DNA from: Nitratiruptor sp. YY09-18
GTDB lineage: Bacteria; Campylobacterota; Campylobacteria; Campylobacterales; Nitratiruptoraceae
Assembly: GCF_016593235.1 (NCBI RefSeq)
Contig: NZ_AP023065.1
Coordinates: forward strand, 992,001 to 1,056,000
Direction of reading: 5' to 3'
Length of the DNA stretch: 64,000 nt
This document shows positions 16,183 to 25,514 of the stretch, one piece after another. The stretch's first letter is position 1; each line of letters opens with the position of its first letter. The notes below the pieces were generated by a model. That model was not told where the DNA came from, did not search any database, and worked only from the letters and a program-made list of their open reading frames with translations. Both the position numbers and the translations under genes were made by a program.

Positions 16183-17997
16183 ATGCATTGCTATTTATTG
16201 TACGATAAAAATATTGAACCGCAGATTATAAAGGACTATTCATCTCTTATATATAAGCATCTCCATAAACATCCAATTAAAAAAGAGTTTCACAAAAATA
16301 TAATCGATTTCCCTTCATCATCAACCATTTTTTTGCTTGTAGGTGATACAGAGATCAAATCATGGCTACATAATGCAAAAGCGAAAAATTTCACTCTCTA
16401 TATCATTCCTCATGCTTCAAACCCTTTGGCACAAAAGTACTTCCATCTCCCAACAACTTTTGAAGAGCTTTTCACACTCACTACAAAACAACACTATTTT
16501 ACATATTGTAACGAAAAACTTCTCTTTGCCTCAGCAATAGTTGGGGATAAAATATGGATAACAAATCAAAATCTCTTTCTCTCATTTTTAAAAAACTTCT
16601 ATAATATTCGACTTTTTAAAACCAATATAACACTCAAATTCCACAAGCTCATTTCTGTATCACTTTTAATAGAAGCTGGAGATGCAAGATATATCAAAGA
16701 AAAAAGAGATACCTTTTTTACCGATATTCAAACTGGATGCAAAAAAGTAGCTGCTATTATCTATGCGCCTACGAGTGTAATAGAAGCTTTTAAACTACGT
16801 TATTTCCTTGTAAAAAAAGACCAAAAATATCTGCCAAAAGGCATAGGAACATTAGTTACAGATACCATCACAATTACAACTGACAAAGATCTCACCCTCC
16901 TTTGCGATAATGAAGAGCCTATAATCTCTAAAGATGTGGTAATCAAAAGTGTGCCAACGAATCTTCAAATAGTATCAGGAGCACAAAAGTGCTCTAAAGA
17001 GGGAAAAGAGACTATAAGAGTTGATCGCCTACCTAAAGATGAGGAGTTTATCAATTTTTACACCAAAAGAACTTTACCATTTTTACCAATAGCTCCTGAA
17101 GAAGCTTTTGCAGATCTTTTCAAAAAAATCAAAGAGAATGCCAAAATAAGCATAGAATATACAGTTTTACTTCTAATAAGTGTTTTGATGGCAACTTTCG
17201 GCCTTTTCCAAAACTCCTCACCTACCATTATTGGAGCTATGATTTTAGCTCCGCTTATGGCGCCTGTAATATCGCTTGCCATGGGAATCATTCGATTTGA
17301 TGAAACCCTTGTCAAAAATAGTTTCAAAACGGTATTTATTTCCACACTTTTAGCTCTTTTGCTAGCCCTCGGGTTTACAAATCTATTCCCAATAGAGCAC
17401 ATGACACAGCAGATGGCTATACGCACCAATCCTACTCTCCTTGATCTTGGTGTAGCAATCCTCGCAGGACTTGCCGCTGCATATGGATATACAAACTCAA
17501 AAGTTGGAGAGAGTTTAGCTGGAGTTGCTATTGCGGTAGCACTCGTACCGCCTCTTTGTGTGGCAGGCATTGGCTTAGGATGGGGAAATCTTGATGTATT
17601 TTACAAGGCATTTTTGCTCTATCTTGCAAACATTGTAGGAATTGTTTTTGCAGCAGGGATAATGTTTTATCTTCTTGGCTATGCATCCAAAAGATATGCC
17701 TCTGCTGCACTTATTATAAAACTACTACTCCTTGCATCAATCTTTTTTCCACTCTATGTCGCCACGCAGACAGTCCTTAAAGAAGAGCGAATTTATGAGC
17801 AGATCAAATATTTAAAATTTAAAAATGTAACATTGCAACTTGATAATATCCAATATCATAAGAATGGAGCAACTCTTTTTATATCGGTTTTGAGTAAGAA
17901 GAATTTGAGTGCAAGGGAAAAAGAAGCAATTTTGCAGCAAATCAAGAAAAAATTTCCTGCGGAAAACCTTATCATATCTTTTAAACAGATGTTGTAA
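16183..17997 (+). CDS. DUF389/TIGR00341 membrane protein with kinase-like N-terminal half
   Basis: A 604-residue protein in two parts. Residues 320-540 are the DUF389 membrane domain: about six TM segments, with SSPTIIGAMILAPLMAPV at 346-363 and VGESLAGVAIAVALVPPLC near 448. Residues 1-300 are soluble and look like a worn diacylglycerol-kinase/NAD-kinase fold: LLVGDTEIKS (51-60) stands where GGDGT should be, IIPHASNPLAQKYFHLP (74-90) where the GTGND-A-x-x-LG-P motif should be, and LCDNEEP (240-246) resembles the C-terminal DGE turn. The catalytic motifs are lost, so kinase activity is unlikely. Substrate and role of DUF389 proteins are unknown to me. Transcribed alone. Confidence 0.88.
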   Translation: MHCYLLYDKNIEPQIIKDYSSLIYKHLHKHPIKKEFHKNIIDFPSSSTIFLLVGDTEIKSWLHNAKAKNFTLYIIPHASNPLAQKYFHLPTTFEELFTLTTKQHYFTYCNEKLLFASAIVGDKIWITNQNLFLSFLKNFYNIRLFKTNITLKFHKLISVSLLIEAGDARYIKEKRDTFFTDIQTGCKKVAAIIYAPTSVIEAFKLRYFLVKKDQKYLPKGIGTLVTDTITITTDKDLTLLCDNEEPIISKDVVIKSVPTNLQIVSGAQKCSKEGKETIRVDRLPKDEEFINFYTKRTLPFLPIAPEEAFADLFKKIKENAKISIEYTVLLLISVLMATFGLFQNSSPTIIGAMILAPLMAPVISLAMGIIRFDETLVKNSFKTVFISTLLALLLALGFTNLFPIEHMTQQMAIRTNPTLLDLGVAILAGLAAAYGYTNSKVGESLAGVAIAVALVPPLCVAGIGLGWGNLDVFYKAFLLYLANIVGIVFAAGIMFYLLGYASKRYASAALIIKLLLLASIFFPLYVATQTVLKEERIYEQIKYLKFKNVTLQLDNIQYHKNGATLFISVLSKKNLSAREKEAILQQIKKKFPAENLIISFKQML

Positions 17998-18028
17998 ATT
18001 CTAACCGGACAAAGCCGGCAAAGATTTT

Positions 18029-20236
18029 TTATAAATCCTTCTCTATTTCTCTTTTAAATGTATTGAAGTAGATACTTTTTAGTTTTTCCATCTCCATATC
18101 GATCTCACAAAGCTGGAATCTATTACCACCAATAGTGCCAAGTGGTATCGCATGGATACCGATCTCGTTTGCTAGCTCTTCAAGAGCGTGCATATTTTTT
18201 GGATCAATTTCTACGAGAGCCCTACTAAACGTTTCACTAAAAATTTCTCTGCTATCTTCAAAACAAAAATTTCCCAAAAATCCTTTATCTCCCATGGCAG
18301 CCATTTTTGCAAGAGCAATAGCGATTCCTCCTACTCCTACATCTTTAGCAGCTTTGAGCAACCCTCGTTTATTGCCTTCTATGACAAAGTTCCAAAGTTT
18401 GAGCTCTTTTTCATAGTCAATTTTTGGTAATTCTCCTTCAACTTTTCCAAAAAGCTCTTTGAGATAGAGACTTCCACCAAACTCTTTTTCGGTGTCTCCG
18501 ATAATATAGACCACATCATTTTCTATTTGAAAATATGAAGGCAAGACTTTGTTTGCATCCTCATTGAGCCCTACCATAGCAATAGTTGGGGTAGGATAGA
18601 CACTTACACCGTTTGTTTCGTTATACAGTGATACGTTTCCACTCACAACTGGAGTATTAAGGGCTTTACAAGCCTCTTTGATACCCTCAGTTCCCTGGGC
18701 AAACTGCCACATTACTTCTGGGTTTTCCGGATTTCCATAGTTGAGACAATCTGTTATAGCAAGAGGTCTTGCCCCACTCATCGCTACATTACGCCCTGCT
18801 GCCATCACTGCAGCCGCTGCGCCCCCTTTTGGATCGATGTAGCAGTATCTTGGATTACACTTACTGCTCATAGCGATAGCTTTGCCATTCTCCTTGACGC
18901 GAATTACACTAGCATCCAAAGTCCCAGGGTGTTTGACAGTATTGGTCTGCACCATAGAATCATACTGCTCATAGACCCATGCTTTGTTGACTACTTCCAA
19001 GGAGCTTAGAAGCTTCTCAAAGGCCTTTTGATTATCTATGTGTGGAACTGTATCGATAGAAGTCTCTTTGATATATTCTAGATACTCTGGTTTTTTGGTT
19101 GGACGATTAAGCTCTGGCGCTTCTTCACTTACAGGTGCCACAGGTATATCTGCCACCTTCTCTCCATGCCAGAAGAGTTCCATGCGGCCAGTATCAGTTA
19201 CCTCTCCTATAACGGCTGCATCAAGATCCCATTTTTTAAATATCTCCATAACTTTCTCTTCTGTACCTTTTTTTGCACAGATAAGCATACGCTCTTGGGA
19301 TTCAGAGAGCATCAACTCATATGGTGACATACCCTCTTCTCGCATTGGGACTCTGTCTAGATACATCTTCATACCACTTCCGGCACGTCCAGCCATTTCG
19401 AAGCTACTCGATGTAAGCCCAGCTGCACCCATATCCTGGATACCCACTACATAGTCTGTTTTAAAAAGTTCTAAACAAGCTTCTAGAAGCAGCTTTTCGG
19501 TAAATGGATCACCAACTTGTACAGTCGGTCTTAACTTTTTTGTCTCTTCAGTAAAACTATCACTACTCATAACAGCGCCGCCTAGGCCATCACGCCCTGT
19601 TTTGCTCCCTACATATATTACCGGATTACCTACACCTTCTGCTCTGCCATAGAAGATCTCATCTTTTTTGCAAATACCAAGACTAAATGCATTGACTAAA
19701 ATATTTCCATTGTAGCACTCATCAAAGCTCACTTCTCCACCAATGGTCGGCACACCAACACAGTTGCCATATCCTCCAATTCCAGCTACTACTCCTCGAA
19801 CTAAATAGCGCTGATGCGCTCCAACTTCATCATCTCTTTTGACATCACCAAAACGAAGTGCATTAAGATTTGCTACAGGACGTGCACCCATAGTAAAAAT
19901 ATCGCGTAAAATTCCACCAACTCCCGTTGCAGCCCCTTGATAAGGCTCAATAAAGCTTGGGTGGTTATGGCTCTCCATCTTAAAAACTGCCGCCATCCCC
20001 TCTCCGATGTCAATAACTCCTGCATTCTCACCAGGACCTTGAATGACCCATGGAGCTTTGGTTGGAAAGCCTTTGAGATATTTTTTGGAAGATTTATATG
20101 AGCAGTGCTCACTCCACATAGCGCTAAAAATTCCAATCTCTACAAGATTTGGTTCACGTCCTAGAATCTGCTTGATATGCTCATAGTCTTCAAGAGTGAG
20201 CTTGTGACTCTCTAATATCTCTTGGATATTTTGCAT
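18029..20236 (-). CDS. purL: Phosphoribosylformylglycinamidine synthase, large subunit
   Basis: Fourth step of purine synthesis: ATP-dependent conversion of FGAR to FGAM using ammonia from PurQ. The 735-residue length marks the small PurL form, which works with separate PurS and PurQ; both are encoded at 34818-35731. Motifs include [13 protein letters not shown] near 42-54, [24 protein letters not shown]-type ATP-binding sequence near 88-110 and [15 protein letters not shown] near 265-279, then a second AIR-synthase-like half with [14 protein letters not shown] near 640. It is transcribed apart from purCSQ, upstream of a small membrane-protein gene. A TGTAAAAT at about 20270 could be its -10. 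Confidence 0.97.
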   Translation of the reverse strand: MQNIQEILESHKLTLEDYEHIKQILGREPNLVEIGIFSAMWSEHCSYKSSKKYLKGFPTKAPWVIQGPGENAGVIDIGEGMAAVFKMESHNHPSFIEPYQGAATGVGGILRDIFTMGARPVANLNALRFGDVKRDDEVGAHQRYLVRGVVAGIGGYGNCVGVPTIGGEVSFDECYNGNILVNAFSLGICKKDEIFYGRAEGVGNPVIYVGSKTGRDGLGGAVMSSDSFTEETKKLRPTVQVGDPFTEKLLLEACLELFKTDYVVGIQDMGAAGLTSSSFEMAGRAGSGMKMYLDRVPMREEGMSPYELMLSESQERMLICAKKGTEEKVMEIFKKWDLDAAVIGEVTDTGRMELFWHGEKVADIPVAPVSEEAPELNRPTKKPEYLEYIKETSIDTVPHIDNQKAFEKLLSSLEVVNKAWVYEQYDSMVQTNTVKHPGTLDASVIRVKENGKAIAMSSKCNPRYCYIDPKGGAAAAVMAAGRNVAMSGARPLAITDCLNYGNPENPEVMWQFAQGTEGIKEACKALNTPVVSGNVSLYNETNGVSVYPTPTIAMVGLNEDANKVLPSYFQIENDVVYIIGDTEKEFGGSLYLKELFGKVEGELPKIDYEKELKLWNFVIEGNKRGLLKAAKDVGVGGIAIALAKMAAMGDKGFLGNFCFEDSREIFSETFSRALVEIDPKNMHALEELANEIGIHAIPLGTIGGNRFQLCEIDMEMEKLKSIYFNTFKREIEKDL

Positions 20237-20292
20237 TAGTAACCTTCGCTATTGTTTTTGGGAGATTTTACAATAATGTTCATTAAAATTTG

Positions 20293-20688
20293 CTATTTTC
20301 TATTCCACTTTTTTCTCAACTCCTCTTGATGTTTGAGGTAGTTTTCGATGAGACTCTTTTTATCAAATCCTAGCTTTTTGCGCATCTCTTCTAGATCAAA
20401 TTCGGCATATTTGATAGCTTTTTCCATGATTTCTTCACTCTCTAGAAGCATCTTTGGATCGATGTCATGTTTTTTGAAATAGGTAAAGAGCTTTTTGGCT
20501 TCAGATTTAGAGATCCCCCTATCAGCAATCGAAAAATAGAATAGCTCAAATTTTTCACGCATTTGTGTATATCGATAGTAGAAATAAAAAAGAACAAAGA
20601 TAATGATAAAGATGAAAAGAATAAAAAGGGAGAGAATAAGGTTTTGTGAATCTTGTGAAAATTTAAAATGGGCTAGAATCTCTTGCAT
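20293..20688 (-). CDS. Hypothetical single-pass membrane protein
   Basis: A 131-residue protein I do not recognise. One strong membrane segment lies at about 18-42 (Leu, Ile, Phe and Tyr), followed by a charged cytoplasmic tail with a helix pair (GISKSEAKKLFTYFKKHDID, EIMEKAIKYAEFDLEEMRKKLGF) and a basic C-terminus (HQEELRKKWNRK). There is no signal cleavage site, Cys or known catalytic motif. It begins 12 nt before the htpX stop on the same strand, so the two are probably cotranscribed (htpX first). A link to membrane quality control is only suggested by that neighbour. Confidence 0.72.
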   Translation of the reverse strand: MQEILAHFKFSQDSQNLILSLFILFIFIIIFVLFYFYYRYTQMREKFELFYFSIADRGISKSEAKKLFTYFKKHDIDPKMLLESEEIMEKAIKYAEFDLEEMRKKLGFDKKSLIENYLKHQEELRKKWNRK

Positions 20689-20700
20689 GATAAAGGGATA

Positions 20701-21579
20701 TCAGATTTGATATCCCATCTCCTTAGCAACTTGCTTGATATGTGCAAGGCGTTTTTCAATGGGCGGATGTGATGCAAAGAGATCCAAAAATCCCACTATC
20801 CCGAATGCCTTCATATCACTAGGGAGTGCCACTTGCTCTTTTGGAATTTGACCAAGTTTTGCTAAGGCATAGTAGATGCCTTGTGGACCATCGAGACGCA
20901 CTGCACCCTCGTCTGCCTTGTACTCGCGATATCTGCTAAACCACATAGCAAGCATTGTCGCAAAAATTGTGAGAGCAATCTCTAGCGCAAAACTTATAGC
21001 CATATAGGCCATTGGACTAGGATTACCCTCTTCATCTTTTGGTGCAATGATATTTGCAATGAGACGAGAGAAGAAAAAGACGAAGGTATTGAGCACGCCC
21101 TGCAAGAGTGTCATAGTGATCATATCGCCATGTTTGATATGGCTAACCTCATGAGCCAAAACACCCTCTACCTCTTCAGGACTCATAAGTTCTAGCAAGG
21201 ATGTAGAGACTGCCACCAAAGCATCATTGCGATTCCAGCCAGTGGCAAATGCATTAGGTGGTCCATTAAAGATCCCTACTTCTGGTCTTCCTATTCCAGC
21301 TTCATCCGCAAGCTTATATACAGTATTGACAAGCCACTCTTCAGTCGCATTGGTCGGTTGCTCTATCACTTGCACGCCCATGTGCATCTTCGCCATCCAT
21401 TTTGAGAGGAAAAGCGAAATGATTGCACCACTAAATCCTACAATAAGTGAGAGAATCAAAAGGCCACTAATTGTACCCTGATCCAACCGTACACCAAAGA
21501 AAGCTTCGATGATAAATATTGTCAAATATATTGAAGCCATGACGGCTAAGTTCATAAGGATAAAGAGAACAATCCCCAT
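20701..21579 (-). CDS. htpX: Membrane zinc protease HtpX
   Basis: Inner-membrane M48 metalloprotease of 292 residues that degrades misfolded membrane proteins. Two N-terminal TM segments (about 4-28 and 36-58) precede the catalytic domain; the zinc motif HEVSH is at 143-147, and the third ligand Glu is in the helix YREYKADEGAVRL near 217-229. Two further TM segments lie near 160-205. The ending ASHPPIEKRLAHIKQVA is the conserved C-terminus of the family. It is followed after 12 nt by the 131-residue membrane protein. Confidence 0.96.
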   Translation of the reverse strand: MGIVLFILMNLAVMASIYLTIFIIEAFFGVRLDQGTISGLLILSLIVGFSGAIISLFLSKWMAKMHMGVQVIEQPTNATEEWLVNTVYKLADEAGIGRPEVGIFNGPPNAFATGWNRNDALVAVSTSLLELMSPEEVEGVLAHEVSHIKHGDMITMTLLQGVLNTFVFFFSRLIANIIAPKDEEGNPSPMAYMAISFALEIALTIFATMLAMWFSRYREYKADEGAVRLDGPQGIYYALAKLGQIPKEQVALPSDMKAFGIVGFLDLFASHPPIEKRLAHIKQVAKEMGYQI

Positions 21580-21636
21580 GTAACCTCCTCATTTTTTTTG
21601 ACTTATTGTAGCGAAAAAAGTTAATAGATTTACCAA

Positions 21637-22452
21637 CTATACAATACTCTTTTTAGCAAGACAAAATGCAATGCCTTTCTCATAATATGCAGCTTCATTG
21701 ATAAAGACGGGATACGATGGGACTTCATCATAAAAGATCTCCTCTTCATCAAATCGCAAGAAGATCGGATCTCCAGGATGAAGCAGCTCATAGTCTCGTC
21801 CCAAAAGTTCTGGATGGATCATACCATCAAGATCCCCATTAGTTCTGGGAAAATCTTTGTAATCAAAAATATCATAGCACTCTACGCTCTTTTGTAGCTG
21901 CTCCTCTTTTCGCAAAACATCGAGTGTTCTTTGAAGTACTTTAAGAGTATCAAAGTAGAGAGTTGCATCAAGAACTCCCTGACACACTGGGCCTACTTCA
22001 ATTGTAATGGAGCTTTTAACACAGCTATTGATAAAGTTGCCTTCCTCAGTGCCAAACCAGCGAAGGATCTTGACATTTTCATACTCTCTTGCCAATATTT
22101 TGGCTACATTTGCGCTTAGAGGATCATCTTTGCTAAGTACTATTGTGATACCCATATTTGCAGTGGTAGTATGCAAATCTATGAGAAAATCTGTATCTTC
22201 TAATCTCTTTTTGAGCACTTTAGCTCGTTCATATTCATAAATATGAGAGTCTTCGCTGAGTGCTTCTTGAGAAAAAGAGCGATTGAGATCGTAGTCTATA
22301 TAGCGTCTGCACTCTTTTATAGCTTTTGGATTTGCTAGTAAGTAATCTATTGCAATATCTTTAAGCCAAAAATTTTCTCGCATCAGTTTTTTTACAATAT
22401 AAACGCCTATAAGTTCATTTCCATGCACGCCACCTGCAATTGTAACTTTCAT
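21637..22452 (-). CDS. Aspartoacylase/AstE-family zinc hydrolase
   Basis: A 271-residue zinc carboxypeptidase-fold enzyme. The first zinc ligands are in GGVHGNELIG (residues 7-16), the arginine site in NPKAIKECRRYIDYDLNRSF near 46-65, and the third ligand in DLHTTTANMG near 96-105; ITIEVGPVCQG near 150 carries the catalytic Glu. The pattern and length fit aspartoacylase (N-acyl-aspartate deacylase) better than succinylglutamate desuccinylase. It starts 13 nt after the metE terminator hairpin with its own AAAGGA site. The true acyl-amino-acid substrate cannot be read from sequence. Confidence 0.85.
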   Translation of the reverse strand: MKVTIAGGVHGNELIGVYIVKKLMRENFWLKDIAIDYLLANPKAIKECRRYIDYDLNRSFSQEALSEDSHIYEYERAKVLKKRLEDTDFLIDLHTTTANMGITIVLSKDDPLSANVAKILAREYENVKILRWFGTEEGNFINSCVKSSITIEVGPVCQGVLDATLYFDTLKVLQRTLDVLRKEEQLQKSVECYDIFDYKDFPRTNGDLDGMIHPELLGRDYELLHPGDPIFLRFDEEEIFYDEVPSYPVFINEAAYYEKGIAFCLAKKSIV

Positions 22453-22464
22453 TTATCGTCCTTT

Positions 22465-22487
22465 CAAAAGGGCTTGAGGCCCTTTTG
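22465..22487 (-). terminator. metE terminator
   Basis: CAAAAGGGC (22465-22473) and GCCCTTTTG (22479-22487) form a perfect 9-bp stem with a 5-nt loop, directly after the metE stop at 22491. The stem itself carries the A/T run. It lies before the ribosome site of the hydrolase gene, so it should reduce readthrough into it. Confidence 0.72.
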
Positions 22488-22490
22488 CAA

Positions 22491-24749
22491 TTATAGCTTA
22501 ACGATACGTTTTCGCACCTCTTTCGTTGCTTCTACCATATTTGTCAAAGCCGGAATCACCTCTTCCCATTTTCTGGTTTTAAGCCCGCAGTCCGGATTGA
22601 TCCAAAGTTTTGAAGCTGGGAAAACCTGCATTCTTTGTTCAATCTCTTTAATAAGTTCTTCTTTGCTAGGAATTCTTGGAGAGTGAATATCGTAAACGCC
22701 AGCACCAACCTCTTTTTGGTAGTTGTAGTTTTTAAAAGCCTCCAAGAGTCTGTTTCCGTTTCGCGCCGTCTCGATGGAAATCACATCTGCATCCATCGCA
22801 TCAATTGTCGGCATGATATCGTTAAAGTCGCTGTAACACATATGGGTGTGGATTTGTGTTTCGGGTTTAGCCACGGCGGTTGCGATTTTAAAACTCTCAA
22901 CAGCGACTCTTTCATACTCATTTTTGTTTTCATTACGCAAAGGATAACCCTCTTTGAAAGCCGCTTCATCTACTTGGATAATCTTAATACCGGCTTCTTG
23001 CAAATCTTTCACTTCATCGGCAATCGCCAACGCCATCTGTTTATAGACTGTCTCTTTTTGTAAATCATCTCGCACAAAACTCCAGTTGAGCATAGTCACA
23101 GGACCGGTTAACATCCCTTTCATCGGTTTGTCCGTGAGACTTTGTGCATACGTAATCCACTCTACCGTCATCGGTTTTGGTCTGCTGACATCCCCGAAAA
23201 TGATAGGAGGTTTGACGCATCTGCTTCCATAGCTTTGTACCCATCCGTTTTGGCTGAATGTCACCCCTTCAAGAAACTCGCCGAAATACTCCACCATATC
23301 GTTTCTCTCAAACTCGCCATGCACCAAAACATCAAGACCGATATCTTCTTGCACTTTGACGCAATAGCGAATCTGCTCTTTGATCTTTTCTTTGTACTCC
23401 TCTTCACTCATCACACCATCTTTGTAAGCTTTTCTAATGGCTCTAACCTCTTTTGTTTGTGGAAAACTTCCGATTGTCGTAGTTGGCAAGATCGGATATT
23501 TCAAAATTTCATGCTGAAGCTCAAGTCTCCTTGTCGCAGGCAATGATCGTTCACATTCCTCTTTTGTCAAGTTTGCAAGTCTATCTTGGACACTTTTGTT
23601 GTGAATCTGAGTAGAGCTTTTTCTAGTTGTATTTGCTTTTTTATTGGCTTCCAAAAGCACTTCATCCTCTCCAAGCTCTTTGCTTCGATAAAGTTTATTA
23701 ATGATTCTAAGCTCATTGAGTTTCTCTTTTGCAAAAGCAAGCCATGTTTTTATATTGCTGTCCAGCTTTTCTTCATATTCCAAAGTATAGGGAACATGCA
23801 AAAGTGAGCAGCTTGTTGAGACGACGAGCCGGTCCTTGTCTATCGGGAGTGCATTTAAAAATTCCACTTTTTTCTCTATATCACTCACCCAGATGTTTCT
23901 GCCATCAACTACACCGGCAATAAGTTTTTTTCCACTTTTTGCGATTTTTTCAACAGATTCGATATTTTTTGGACCATGTACAAAATCGAGACCAATTCCA
24001 TCAATGGAGGTATCAACGAGTATTTGGACAGCTTCATTTGCATGCTCAAAATAGGTCACGACAAAAAGTTCGAGATCATCTGCCTTTAAGGTTTCATACG
24101 ATTTTTGTAATGCATTGAGAAGTTTTTCATCCGGATCTCTTACTAATGCCGGTTCATCAAGCTGAATAATCTTTACACCAATTTCTATAAGCTTATCCAG
24201 TGCCTTTTGATAAATAGGCAGGAGTCTATCCAAAAGATCAAGTGGATTGGAACCATCACTGGTTCTAGAAAGTGCCAAGAATGTCACCGGTCCTATGAGG
24301 TTAACCTTTGTCTCTATTCCCAAATTTTTAGCCTCTTGATATTCGCTTATGACTTTGTCCAGATTCAAAGAAAAATTTTGATCTTTATGGAGTATCGGTA
24401 CAAAATAGTGGTAGTTTGTATTGAACCATTTTGTCATTGCGAGTGCTTTATGCGTTTTATCACCTCGAGCCATCGCAAAATAGCGATCCAACCCACCTAA
24501 ATCTTTGTACTCTTCAGGTTCTGCACCAACCATAACAATCGTATCAATCATCTGATCATAAAAACTAAAGTCGTTTGAGCTGATAAATTCAATTCCCGCT
24601 TCTTTTTGGTAATTCCAGTGTCGTTTTCGAAGAGTTTTTGCAACGTTTTGCAGTTCCGCTAAAGTTATCTCATTATTCCAATATTTTTCCAAAGCAAACT
24701 TGAGCTCTCTTTTTTCACCAATTCTTGGAAATCCTGATACATATGGCAT
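22491..24749 (-). CDS. metE: Cobalamin-independent methionine synthase
   Basis: Transfers the methyl group of 5-methyltetrahydropteroyl-triglutamate to homocysteine, the last step of methionine synthesis. The 752 residues give the two duplicated barrels of MetE. Start MPYVSGFPRIGEKRELKFALE is the folate-binding entry; the C-terminal barrel holds the zinc ligands: His and Cys of HTHMCYSDF near 633-641, a Glu near ISIETARN, and Cys in NPDCGLKTRKWEE near 717. The second-barrel LPTTTIGSFPQTKE near 427 is diagnostic. The ribosome site AAGGAG (24755-24760) lies inside a strong leader hairpin (24755-24816). A terminator follows the gene. Confidence 0.97.
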   Translation of the reverse strand: MPYVSGFPRIGEKRELKFALEKYWNNEITLAELQNVAKTLRKRHWNYQKEAGIEFISSNDFSFYDQMIDTIVMVGAEPEEYKDLGGLDRYFAMARGDKTHKALAMTKWFNTNYHYFVPILHKDQNFSLNLDKVISEYQEAKNLGIETKVNLIGPVTFLALSRTSDGSNPLDLLDRLLPIYQKALDKLIEIGVKIIQLDEPALVRDPDEKLLNALQKSYETLKADDLELFVVTYFEHANEAVQILVDTSIDGIGLDFVHGPKNIESVEKIAKSGKKLIAGVVDGRNIWVSDIEKKVEFLNALPIDKDRLVVSTSCSLLHVPYTLEYEEKLDSNIKTWLAFAKEKLNELRIINKLYRSKELGEDEVLLEANKKANTTRKSSTQIHNKSVQDRLANLTKEECERSLPATRRLELQHEILKYPILPTTTIGSFPQTKEVRAIRKAYKDGVMSEEEYKEKIKEQIRYCVKVQEDIGLDVLVHGEFERNDMVEYFGEFLEGVTFSQNGWVQSYGSRCVKPPIIFGDVSRPKPMTVEWITYAQSLTDKPMKGMLTGPVTMLNWSFVRDDLQKETVYKQMALAIADEVKDLQEAGIKIIQVDEAAFKEGYPLRNENKNEYERVAVESFKIATAVAKPETQIHTHMCYSDFNDIMPTIDAMDADVISIETARNGNRLLEAFKNYNYQKEVGAGVYDIHSPRIPSKEELIKEIEQRMQVFPASKLWINPDCGLKTRKWEEVIPALTNMVEATKEVRKRIVKL

Positions 24750-24754
24750 TTCTT

Positions 24755-24816
24755 CTCCTTCTTCTTTTTATAGTTTGTAGTTATTTTGAGTTAGTAAAAC
24801 TAAAAAGAAGGAGGAG
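24755..24816 (-). promoter_or_regulatory. Leader hairpin hiding the metE ribosome-binding site
   Basis: On the minus strand the arm at 24816-24797 can pair with the arm at 24776-24755 as 5 bp, a two-base bulge, 9 bp, one mismatch and 5 bp, closing a 20-nt loop. The last bases of the 3' arm are the AAGGAG of metE. The 5' arm contains the last codons and TAG stop (24800-24802) of the reading frame upstream, so a ribosome finishing there would open the hairpin. This suggests translational coupling or control. I found no riboswitch consensus here. Confidence 0.55.
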
Positions 24817-25132
24817 CGATACCGGTTTTGGTGTAGCGACATTTGCAAAGCGGAGGTTTTTTTATACGAGAGAGACGCAAAACTTTATGAGCTAAACATG
24901 CAAAAAAAAGATTACAATAGCAAGGTTTCGAACCCTCTTCTGTAAATTCATTTTCTACAAGTTGTTCTTCTATTACTATCTCATCTGGGGGAGGATCACA
25001 TTTTTGATCAAATTGGCGCACGAGAAAAAAATATTTGCAACGAACAGCCTCTTTTTGCAGCGTTACGGCATTCACGGTTGCTGTAATGGCAGTAAGCCGA
25101 AAATAGTTTTTTCCAAAACCTTTAGCGACCAA
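24800..25132 (-). CDS. Possible Cys-rich small protein between ruvX and metE
   Basis: A 110-codon frame starting at TTG (25132), with GAGAGG seven bases upstream and an 11-nt overlap with ruvX. The product has no recognised domain. Its middle is acidic (about 50-75: PPPDEIVIEEQLVENEFTEE) and its end is Cys-rich and basic (KPCYC, FACLAH, PPLCKCRY), with seven Cys in all and an APPSF tail. There is no ATG or signal peptide. If it is not real, 24750-25121 is a 370-base stretch holding only the metE leader. The good ribosome site and the fit to the hairpin favour translation; absence of any homologous motif leaves this doubtful. Confidence 0.45.
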   Translation of the reverse strand: MVAKGFGKNYFRLTAITATVNAVTLQKEAVRCKYFFLVRQFDQKCDPPPDEIVIEEQLVENEFTEEGSKPCYCNLFFACLAHKVLRLSRIKKPPLCKCRYTKTGIAPPSF

Positions 25133-25514
25133 GCAGCCACCTCTCTAAAATCTTTTGTGCAGCAATGGAGTCAATTTTGCCATCTTTTTTGTGTTTTATG
25201 ACACCTTTTGTTGCCTCTTTGGCCTCATATGAAGTAAAACCTTCATCAATATATTCTACATTACCGTTAAAATCTAAAAGATTGACAAAATGCTCGATAC
25301 GCTTTTGCATCTCCTCTTTTGAACTACCATCAGGAATTCCTACTACTAGAGTATCTATTTGCCACTCTTTAAGAAACTCGCTCACATCACGGGCTGCCTG
25401 GTTTCTGTTTTTACGTAAAATTGGATTTTGGGGCAATACGATTTTGCCATCGAGACAGATAGCGGTACCTATTCGCTTCAAACCCACATCGATCGCTGCA
25501 ACTCTATTTGCCAA
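25122..25514 (-). CDS. ruvX: YqgF/RuvX family nuclease-fold protein
   Basis: RNase H-fold protein of 130 residues, thought to be a Holliday-junction resolvase or a pre-16S rRNA nuclease. It begins ANRVAAIDVGLKRIGTA, the first Asp-containing strand, then VVGIPDGSSKEEM near 68-80 and VEYIDEGFTSYEAKEA near 95-110, the usual motifs. I place the start at TTG 25514, preceded by GGGGAG seven bases upstream; upstream ATG 25550 would add 12 unneeded residues and overlap mnmE more. The TTG start overlaps mnmE by 11 nt, and its own end overlaps the next frame by 11 nt. Confidence 0.9.
   Translation of the reverse strand: MANRVAAIDVGLKRIGTAICLDGKIVLPQNPILRKNRNQAARDVSEFLKEWQIDTLVVGIPDGSSKEEMQKRIEHFVNLLDFNGNVEYIDEGFTSYEAKEATKGVIKHKKDGKIDSIAAQKILERWLLGR

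Noticed and set aside
18005-18030. CCGG-N6-CCGG followed by a T run between the DUF389 gene and purL
   Set aside because: The stem is only four base pairs; too weak to call a terminator, although the T run fits.
24905-24950. A GGTTCGAAACC sequence resembling a tRNA T-loop on the minus strand
   Set aside because: The T-stem pairs poorly, and no acceptor or anticodon stem is found around it; it lies in the frame upstream of metE.
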